Shown: in pieces, positions 1 to 4,146 of the stretch | Position numbering within the stretch: the first letter of the stretch is position 1 | Layout: the number at the start of each line of letters is the position of its first letter | Assembly (NCBI GenBank): GCA_964442905.1 | Contig: CAYUBD010000050.1 | Coordinates: 1-5,766, forward strand | Length of the DNA stretch: 5,766 nucleotides | Source of the DNA: JAFGFG01 sp964442905 | GTDB lineage: Archaea; Aenigmatarchaeota; Aenigmatarchaeia; QMZP01; JAFGSV01 | Reading direction: 5' to 3' | Position numbers and translations under genes: made by a program | Notes under the pieces: model-generated | The model's database searches: none | The model's input: the letters and a program-made list of their open reading frames with translations, nothing else | What the model was told of the DNA's origin: nothing

Positions 1-55
1 TCAAGGATACCGGCCTCTCGAGCCGGGGACCCGGGTTCAAATCCCGGCGGGGGCA
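1..55 (+). tRNA. tRNA-Glu (anticodon CTC), 3' part; 5' end outside window
   Basis: The 3' portion of a tRNA gene folds cleanly. The anticodon stem is CCGGC (10-14) with GCCGG (22-26) around the 7-base loop CTCTCGA, which puts anticodon CTC at 17-19 and reads GAG (Glu). A 4-base variable region (27-30) follows, then T-stem CCGGG/CCCGG (31-35 with 43-47) around loop TTCAAAT. The 3' acceptor strand is CGGGGGC (48-54) and the discriminator is A55. No CCA is encoded. The short variable region excludes Leu and Ser. The acceptor 5' strand and most of the D-arm lie left of the window. The last 11 bases recur at 1253-1263, marking this gene as a likely integration target. Confidence 0.93.
45..55 (+). 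repeat. Putative att core, left copy (tRNA 3' end)
   Basis: The 11 bases CGGCGGGGGCA cover the end of the T-stem, the acceptor 3' strand and the discriminator of tRNA-Glu. An exact copy in the same orientation lies at 1253-1263. A duplicated tRNA 3' end is the classic footprint of tyrosine-recombinase integration into a tRNA gene. The core is short for such a site. Confidence 0.5.
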
Positions 56-58
56 TAG

Positions 59-67
59 TTTCTTTTT
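59..67 (+). terminator. Oligo-T run after tRNA-Glu
   Basis: TTTCTTTTT begins four bases after the tRNA discriminator base. Short T-runs on the coding strand are the usual archaeal stop signal for tRNA transcription. If 56-1263 is an inserted element, this terminator is supplied by the element and not by the original chromosome. Confidence 0.45.
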
Positions 68-74
68 GTCCACA
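65..74 (+). repeat. TTTGTCCACA direct repeat, left copy (possible integrase arm site)
   Basis: TTTGTCCACA lies 9 bases to the right of the left core copy. The same decamer lies at 1240-1249, 3 bases to the left of the right core copy. In the circular form of the proposed element both copies would flank a single core in the same orientation, as recombinase arm sites do. The role is inferred; only the repeat is seen. Confidence 0.35.
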
Positions 75-110
75 TTAGGTCTAGTGGTATTGATTCCTAT
101 AACATCGATA

Positions 111-124
111 TTTATAATTATAAA
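111..124. repeat. 14-bp perfect AT palindrome
   Basis: TTTATAATTATAAA is self-complementary over all 14 bases and lies between tRNA-Glu and the first gene, about 50 bp upstream of that gene's TATA-like box. It could be an operator, a second TATA element, or simply low-complexity AT DNA. The remainder of 56-198 shows no gene. Confidence 0.25.
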
Positions 125-170
125 GAGATTCGGTTATCATAATCACAACCTCATGTCTCATGTTATTATC

Positions 171-178
171 TATAAAAT
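171..178 (+). promoter_or_regulatory. TATA-like box for the 199-1194 gene
   Basis: TATAAAAT is centred about 24 nt before the ATG at 199. Archaeal TATA boxes sit about 25-27 nt before the transcription start, so transcription would begin at or within a few bases of the start codon (leaderless mRNA). No convincing Shine-Dalgarno sequence precedes the ATG; AAGGA at 182-186 is too far upstream to be typical. Confidence 0.5.
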
Positions 179-198
179 AATAAGGACCAAATATAATC

Positions 199-1194
199 AT
201 GTTGAAGGTAGTTAAATCAGATTTTAGCAAAGACGTTTTTGATGTACAAAATGATCCTATGGAAAAAGGGCCATGGTTGTGGTGGCTCTGGTTGTTTATA
301 CTCAAGAATGAGAAGAGTAAAGAGAAACCAAAGCAAATTGCAATAGTCTGGACTACGAAGAATGTTGATTCTGCAACAAAAAATGGGAAAGTTTTGTTTA
401 GTAAAGGACATAAAGGCACAAAAGGTGCGGTCGCTGCATGGTTTTTTGACGGGAAAAAGATGCATGAAAACATAGTACTTGAAAAATGCGATGTAATTGT
501 CTCAAGAAATGAATTGCATTCAACGGGGAACACAAAAACATCATTTTGTTCCGAGAATGAAAAATACGTGGTTCGTATAGGTGATGACTTCAAACTTATA
601 GCAAAAAATGATAACAAAAACGCACTATCAGTACCATTTCACACTACTTACATTCCTATTTCAGGGAAAGGTCTTTCAGAGATAAAGGCAAATCGCATGG
701 AGGTTTCGGGAAAAATAATGGGCGAGAAAGTTAATGGTACTGCATATTTCCAGAGGGTCTTTGCTGATTCGCCTCTTATCCCATGGGAATGGGGACTATT
801 CCACTTTGAGAACGGTGGCATACTTACATATGGAAACCATAACATTTTTGGTAAATCATTCAACCAATTTTTAGAGTTTTCAGATGGTAATAAGACATAC
901 AAATTCAATGAAATTCGCATTAAAATGACAGATAATGACCTTCCTGTATTTCATGTAGAGGGTGAGAATTCGTCTGAAAAGGTAAAGGTAAAAATAGCAT
1001 CTTATGCAAAGTCATTCTGGGAATTCAAGGAAAATGTTTTGTTCGTCATCCCAGAAAGTGTGACCTACAGGGAATATTTATCCACGATAACTAGTTTTGA
1101 ACTCATAAACAAGAGAAACGGGGAGAAAATCGGTATGAAAAATCTTGGAGCAGGTGTAGGAAACGTGGAGCATACGACTGGATTTATTCAATGA
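199..1194 (+). CDS. Trp-rich protein, possible lipocalin/CrtC-AttH-like fold (paralogue A)
   Basis: Function unknown. The 331-residue product has no signal peptide and no clear membrane helix; the hydrophobic N-terminal patch WLWWLWLF (26-33) is short and Trp-rich. It aligns end to end with the product of 3105-4097 (330 aa), with shared blocks AAWFFDGKKMHEN (79-91), GTAYFQRVF (180-188), WEWGLFHFENGGILTY (196-211) and GNVEHTTG (321-328). The pattern of an early aromatic strand and a later W-x-W-G...G-G-x-L-x-Y block suggests the double-lipocalin fold of carotenoid hydratase/AttH-like proteins; this is fold-level inference, not recognition of a family. The ATG at 199 is chosen because the first 24 residues align without gaps with the paralogue's proposed N-terminus and a TATA-like box is correctly spaced. 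The gene is much more AT-rich than the paralogue and lies between the two tRNA 3'-end copies, so horizontal acquisition is likelier than recent local duplication. Confidence 0.85.
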   Translation: MLKVVKSDFSKDVFDVQNDPMEKGPWLWWLWLFILKNEKSKEKPKQIAIVWTTKNVDSATKNGKVLFSKGHKGTKGAVAAWFFDGKKMHENIVLEKCDVIVSRNELHSTGNTKTSFCSENEKYVVRIGDDFKLIAKNDNKNALSVPFHTTYIPISGKGLSEIKANRMEVSGKIMGEKVNGTAYFQRVFADSPLIPWEWGLFHFENGGILTYGNHNIFGKSFNQFLEFSDGNKTYKFNEIRIKMTDNDLPVFHVEGENSSEKVKVKIASYAKSFWEFKENVLFVIPESVTYREYLSTITSFELINKRNGEKIGMKNLGAGVGNVEHTTGFIQ

Positions 1195-1239
1195 ATAGAA
1201 TAGTTTCATCCAATAGATTACAAATCATGGCACGAACAA

Positions 1240-1249
1240 TTTGTCCACA
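1240..1249 (+). repeat. TTTGTCCACA direct repeat, right copy (possible integrase arm site)
   Basis: Second copy of the decamer at 65-74, three bases before the right core copy at 1253. A further short match, ATAGTTTC, is shared between 55-62 and 1200-1207, so the two ends of the proposed element share several sequence pieces. Confidence 0.35.
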
Positions 1250-1252
1250 ATT

Positions 1253-1263
1253 CGGCGGGGGCA
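1253..1263 (+). repeat. Putative att core, right copy
   Basis: This is an exact direct copy of the tRNA-Glu 3' terminus (45-55), sitting in AT-rich intergenic DNA. The match stops exactly at the tRNA discriminator base on the right and extends three bases into the T-stem on the left, with no other tRNA sequence. It would be the right-hand junction of an integrated segment of about 1.2 kb. Confidence 0.5.
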
Positions 1264-1274
1264 CTTTAAAGTTC

Positions 1275-1292
1275 TCCTGTCATAGGATTTTT
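1275..1292 (+). terminator. Weak hairpin plus T5, possible terminator for the 199-1194 gene
   Basis: TCCT (1275-1278) can pair with AGGA (1284-1287) across a five-base loop, and five T residues follow at 1288-1292 on the + strand. It lies about 80 nt after the + strand stop and just before the convergent stop at 1297. A four-pair stem is weak; the T-run may matter more in an archaeon. Confidence 0.22.
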
Positions 1293-1296
1293 CATC

Positions 1297-2883
1297 TTAA
1301 TCGTCATCAACTAATCCTGGTTCACCTGGTCCATCAATGACCTCATCGTCAAAGTCATCAGGAAGTGGAGACACATCATCATTTTCTTTAACTATTGGTG
1401 CGATATCAACCTGATTTCCGCCGTCGATAACTACATCTGTTTTAACTTCAGTAGTCAGACCGCCGTCTCCTGTGCCTTCTGATATTTCAATTTCTGGGGT
1501 CAGACCATCGTCACCGTGGCCTTCCTCAGTCACTACCACGGGCTCAAGGTCGCCATCTCCTGTGCCTTCTAACATATCATTAACAACCATAGTTTCGTTT
1601 TTCTCCCCCAGTTCCCCAAACTCGCTTGTTCCCGGTGCAAAAGTTCTTTCAGCAATCTGTCCTTTTATTCCATCGATCTCTTCTTTCATTTCATTATATC
1701 TGGTTCGTCCTTCAGTTCCATTAACATCGATTGTGTTTTGTTCTGTTTTGTTTTCAAATCTTCCTAAAATGCCATCAATTTCATTTTCAATGAGGTAATT
1801 CACTAAACCTTCTTCAGTTCTGACAATAGTGATTTTACCGCATTTTTCTTCCAGGAAATTATCATTTTCGTCAAAACACTGAGGAATCGATTCTTTCATT
1901 GTTGGTTCTTTGTTTTCAGGTCTTTTTCCTATAAAATTACCATATTCATCCCAGTCATCATTTGTCTCTTTTAAATGGTCATATTGTCTGCATTCCGGTT
2001 TATCATTCTCATCCCAACACTCCTCAGGAACTCCATCTGAAGGCTCTATATTGTATTCTATCATGTAAGACTTCTCTCTGAACAAGTTCATTAAGAAATC
2101 GGGAACAAAACTTTCTGCAAAATTATCTCCTTCTTTGGGCTTCATAGAGTCTAATTCATTACAAGAGACCTCGTCATTTTTATATTTACATTCAATAGCC
2201 AGAGCAACCATTTTTTCACATTTTGCTTTTTGTTCAACATCGGCATTAGCTTCGCAATTGCATGTACCGGGATCATTTATACAACTTCTAATCTCTAACA
2301 TCAACTCAGCAAATAATTTCATTTGAATATCCTTTAATTTTGTTAATTCTTCTTCAAGCCCCGGGATAGCCGTGTCTGGATTGCACTCTTCTTCATTCAA
2401 CATTAAAACAAAATCTTCTTTTGCAAGCTCTTTACAATATTCAAAAGTCTTTTCGGTAAGGGTTGCAATCAGCATTGTTTTTTCTTCTTCAAAAATATAA
2501 TCTTCAAATTCATCCGGAAGATCAGTTTCGTTGTTAATCCTGTTAATGGTCTTTTCAACATTTTCCTTGATTTCATCAACCGTATTCAAAGAGACCGTTT
2601 CCTGAATTGTCTGAAGTCTTTTTTCGGCGTTGTTGAGATTCTGCACAGCTTCATCCATGTTTTCGTTTTTTGCATTTGCTATTGCCGAGTTTACCTCTTT
2701 TTCCCTTATTTCCAGATTCAGATTTATCCTGTTATCCCCATAAGTAAATACCATCCTGAATTCATCTATGAATCTGTCAAATATGGAATATGTCTGAGAT
2801 AAATCTGGCTGTGTCTGAGATTCAACCAAATACGGTGTAAGTAGCACACTTAAAAAGAATATTATACCGATAATCCCTTTCAT
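1297..2883 (-). CDS. Secreted DUF5667-like protein with Cys-rich middle and acidic repeat tail
   Basis: The product is 528 aa from the ATG at 2883. Residues 1-23 (starting MKGIIGIIFFLSVLLTP) form a typical signal peptide with cleavage near VESQ; there is no lipobox Cys and no C-terminal membrane anchor, so it is probably released or held at the surface. Residues about 25-95 (YSIFDRFIDEFRMVFTYGD, then an EAVQNLNNAEKRL-type helix) resemble DUF5667, a helical domain of archaeal exported proteins with unknown role. The middle holds 12 Cys, an even number, and two similar loops, C-W-DEND-KPE-C and C-F-DEND-NFLEEK-C. Four N-x-S/T sequons are present. The tail has three 15-residue acidic Gly repeats and ends LVDDD. 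A longer TTG start at 2904 adds seven residues but spoils the signal-peptide N-terminus and ignores the TATA-like spacing. Strong A+T bias matches the 199-1194 gene. Precise function unknown. Confidence 0.85.
   Translation of the reverse strand: MKGIIGIIFFLSVLLTPYLVESQTQPDLSQTYSIFDRFIDEFRMVFTYGDNRINLNLEIREKEVNSAIANAKNENMDEAVQNLNNAEKRLQTIQETVSLNTVDEIKENVEKTINRINNETDLPDEFEDYIFEEEKTMLIATLTEKTFEYCKELAKEDFVLMLNEEECNPDTAIPGLEEELTKLKDIQMKLFAELMLEIRSCINDPGTCNCEANADVEQKAKCEKMVALAIECKYKNDEVSCNELDSMKPKEGDNFAESFVPDFLMNLFREKSYMIEYNIEPSDGVPEECWDENDKPECRQYDHLKETNDDWDEYGNFIGKRPENKEPTMKESIPQCFDENDNFLEEKCGKITIVRTEEGLVNYLIENEIDGILGRFENKTEQNTIDVNGTEGRTRYNEMKEEIDGIKGQIAERTFAPGTSEFGELGEKNETMVVNDMLEGTGDGDLEPVVVTEEGHGDDGLTPEIEISEGTGDGGLTTEVKTDVVIDGGNQVDIAPIVKENDDVSPLPDDFDDEVIDGPGEPGLVDDD
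1435..1569 (-). repeat. Three tandem 45-bp (15-codon) in-frame repeats
   Basis: Within the tail of the secreted protein three units start at E-G-T/H-G-D: EGTGDGDLEPVVVTE, EGHGDDGLTPEIEIS and EGTGDGGLTTEVKTD. The period is exactly 45 bp, and outer units share CTCCTGTGCCTTCT on the + strand (1467-1480 and 1557-1570) while the middle one has diverged. This points to tandem duplication in a flexible acidic, possibly Ca-binding or surface-spacing tail. Confidence 0.75.
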
Positions 2884-2906
2884 AATATTATATTGCAATT
2901 TCAACT

Positions 2907-2914
2907 CTTTAATA
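2907..2914 (-). promoter_or_regulatory. TATA-like box for the DUF5667-like gene
   Basis: On the - strand TATTAAAG is centred about 27 nt before the ATG at 2883, with an A-rich stretch just upstream that could serve as BRE. The spacing fits a leaderless transcript starting at 2883 and argues against the TTG at 2904, which would fall inside the promoter. It overlaps the left arm of the inverted repeat 2913-2938. Confidence 0.35.
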
Positions 2915-2938
2915 GATTTTCAACGGACGGAAAATCTA
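2913..2938. repeat. 8-bp inverted repeat with 10-base loop
   Basis: TAGATTTT (2913-2920) and AAAATCTA (2931-2938) are perfect inverted repeats around CAACGGACGG. The loop is in turn complementary to 3041-3049. The repeat sits at the stop codon of the small ORF, next to the TATA-like box of the downstream gene, and at the base-composition boundary. It could be a regulatory-protein site, part of a structured RNA, or an element end. Confidence 0.45.
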
Positions 2939-3096
2939 AGAAGCCTTTCGGAGAACTTGAACTCACCTATCCACAGGTAGCTGCCATCGAATGCCGGAAC
3001 CGCCGGCCAGAAAAACGTTTCCTTTCCTATACTAGGAGTGCGTCCGTTGGTACGGACCCCAGAATATCTCTCCCATATCCTCCCTCCCTGTGGCAC
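2920..3096 (-). CDS. Small hypothetical protein, 58 aa, or 3' remnant of a larger gene
   Basis: A 58-codon frame from GTG (3096) to TGA (2920-2922), eight bases after the stop of the upstream paralogue gene. The product is aromatic and Arg/Gly-rich, for example GKETFFWPAVPAFDG followed by SYLWIGEFKFSERLL. Codon choice supports it moderately: all three Ile codons are ATA and four of seven Arg codons are AGA/AGG, and about a third of codons begin with G. Against it, there is no Shine-Dalgarno sequence before GTG, Arg far exceeds Lys unlike the neighbours, and an open frame of similar length exists on the opposite strand. No family recognised. The frame stays open further upstream through the 3' end of the 3105-4097 gene, so the start is unsure. 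It may be a degraded gene tail left at the edge of the AT-rich region. Confidence 0.35.
   Translation of the reverse strand: MPQGGRIWERYSGVRTNGRTPSIGKETFFWPAVPAFDGSYLWIGEFKFSERLLRFSVR
2921..3057. repeat. Long-range inverted repeat with a competing local hairpin
   Basis: CAACGGACG (2921-2929) is the exact reverse complement of CGTCCGTTG (3041-3049), enclosing 111 bases. The right arm can instead form a local hairpin, GTCCGT (3042-3047) with ACGGAC (3052-3057) around TGGT. Other short stems inside are GCCGG/CCGGC (2993-2997 with 3003-3007) and TCCTA/TAGGA (3025-3029 with 3033-3037). Mutually exclusive pairings resemble a switch-like RNA, but the region also carries a possible ORF and I recognise no RNA family. 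Confidence 0.3.
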
Positions 3097-3104
3097 TAAT
3101 AATC

Positions 3105-4097
3105 TTAAAGAAGCATGCCTGTGGTATGCTCTGCGTTTCCTATTCCTTTACCGAGCTTAAGCGTTCTGCCGTTTTTCTTGTCCAATAAGATAAGGTCCGA
3201 AACAGTGGCAGGATACTCGTTGTATACGAGCTTGCTTGGAAAGAAGCCGAATGCGCGTTTTCTGAACGTCCAGGACGAATGCGCGTAAGACTTCACGGTA
3301 AAGCTTATCTTTTCATTTTCGTTCTCACCGCTGACTTCAAAATCGGGGACCTCCGTTCCCTTCCTTTTCACTTTAATGTTATTGAACTCATGCGTACTCC
3401 TGCCGTCGAAAATTGATATGTCCTGCTTTATGGACTTGCCGAGTGCGTGGGGATTGAAGTATGTCAGGATGCCGCCATTATCGAAATGGAATATTCCCCA
3501 GTACCAGCTAGGTGACGGAGCATTCACGAAGACGCGCTGGAAGTATGCGCTCCCCCCGATAGATTTGCCTTCTGCTTTCCCTTTCAGGTCGAAATGATTG
3601 GCCCGCATGATGGAATACCCCTTCTTTCCGATTATATTATTGGTATGATACTCGGGTCGCATGAAATCGTGCTTTTTGACCATCTCGGCGATGAACTCGA
3701 AATCATTTCCTATCTTTACGGTACTTTTCTTTCCATCGACAGCAAAGGATGTAGGCGTTTTTGAGTCCGTGGTTATGCTGTCTTTTCCGACTTTCAGAGT
3801 GCACCGGTCCAATAGGAAGTTATGATGCATCTTTTCGCCGTCGAAGTACCATGCGGCTACGGCACCGCCCAGCATGTTCCTGTCATCAATATTCGGTTTT
3901 ATCTTCAGGCCATTGCAGTCTATGACCTTCTCATTTTTGGTCGACCAGAGTATCATCAGCTGCCTTGGCTTCTCCGGGTTCTTCGGGTTGTCAAAGAAGA
4001 ACAGCCAGAACCACCACCACCATGAGCCCTTTGGCATCGGCTCGTCCTTTATGTCGAAAACTTTCTTTGCAAAATTCACATGGGAAGGTGACGTCAT
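3105..4097 (-). CDS. Trp-rich protein, possible lipocalin/CrtC-AttH-like fold (paralogue B)
   Basis: A 330-aa paralogue of the 199-1194 product, function unknown. Shared landmarks are VFDIKDEPMPKG (13-24), a striking tract of consecutive Trp (WWWWFWLFFF, 26-35), AAWYFDGEKMHHN (81-93), GSAYFQRVF (182-190), WYWGIFHFDNGGILTY (198-213) and GNAEHTTG (320-327). Conserved aromatic, His and Gly residues in both copies suggest a ligand-binding pocket in a beta-rich double-barrel; that fold is inferred. There is no signal peptide, so it is probably cytoplasmic or membrane-peripheral. The ATG at 4097 is chosen over the upstream one at 4226: the extra 43 residues are absent in paralogue A, cross into the divergent gene, and lie over the promoter region. 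Base composition matches the SelB-like neighbour, so this is probably the resident copy. Confidence 0.85.
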   Translation of the reverse strand: MTSPSHVNFAKKVFDIKDEPMPKGSWWWWFWLFFFDNPKNPEKPRQLMILWSTKNEKVIDCNGLKIKPNIDDRNMLGGAVAAWYFDGEKMHHNFLLDRCTLKVGKDSITTDSKTPTSFAVDGKKSTVKIGNDFEFIAEMVKKHDFMRPEYHTNNIIGKKGYSIMRANHFDLKGKAEGKSIGGSAYFQRVFVNAPSPSWYWGIFHFDNGGILTYFNPHALGKSIKQDISIFDGRSTHEFNNIKVKRKGTEVPDFEVSGENENEKISFTVKSYAHSSWTFRKRAFGFFPSKLVYNEYPATVSDLILLDKKNGRTLKLGKGIGNAEHTTGMLL

Positions 4098-4146
4098 ATT
4101 ATTACATACAATCACTATTTTAAGTAATTCCCGGTATATGCTAACT
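4098..4146. promoter_or_regulatory. Divergent promoter region with a shared TATA-like element
   Basis: These 49 AT-rich bases separate two divergent starts. TATTTTAA (4116-4123) is centred about 27 nt before the + strand ATG at 4147. Its complement TTAAAATA is centred about 23 nt before the - strand ATG at 4097. One nearly symmetrical element might therefore serve both directions, giving leaderless mRNAs. No Shine-Dalgarno sequence precedes either start. Confidence 0.4.

Larger units (their letters stand above)
56..1263. mobile_element. Putative minimal tRNA-Glu-integrated element or remnant, single cargo gene
   Basis: The segment runs from just after tRNA-Glu to the end of the second copy of its 3' terminus. 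It contains one complete gene with its own TATA-like promoter and no integrase, replication or transfer gene. Terminal features are the 11-bp core duplication and the TTTGTCCACA repeats. It is AT-rich compared with the right half of the window. It could be a deletion remnant of a larger element, a small element mobilised by an integrase encoded elsewhere, or a chance repeat. The AT-rich gene beyond the right junction (1297-2883) may belong to a second or larger island. Confidence 0.35.

Noticed and set aside
65..74. TTTGTCCACA and CTATCCACAG (2968-2977) as DnaA boxes or an origin
   Set aside because: They resemble bacterial DnaA boxes, but the window is archaeal; there is no clustering and no ORB-type repeat.
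81..617. Long open frame on the - strand across the start of the first gene
   Set aside because: It is antisense to 199-1194, has low-complexity Phe/Ser-rich content, and covers the promoter; the + strand frame is supported by its paralogue.
2884..2904. TTG start at 2904 for the DUF5667-like gene
   Set aside because: It adds polar residues before an otherwise ideal signal peptide and falls at the TATA-like box; the ATG at 2883 fits better.
3057..3088. G-quadruplex on the - strand
   Set aside because: Four G-runs exist, but one loop is about 11 bases, so stability is doubtful; the purine tract is better explained as Shine-Dalgarno-like or coding.
2893..3099. 68-codon + strand ORF in the spacer
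   Set aside because: It starts with TTG inside the opposite gene's start, has few G-starting codons and poor protein composition; the - strand 58-codon frame is better.
2905..3104. RNase P RNA, SRP RNA or box C/D or H/ACA guide RNA in the spacer
   Set aside because: I looked for the RNase P conserved core sequences, SRP helix 8 motif, and C/D or ACA boxes in proper places on both strands and found none.
3874..4146. N-terminal extension of the SelB-like protein to 3874
   Set aside because: It is antisense to the conserved N-terminal part of paralogue B, and the family begins at the M-x-TIG segment.
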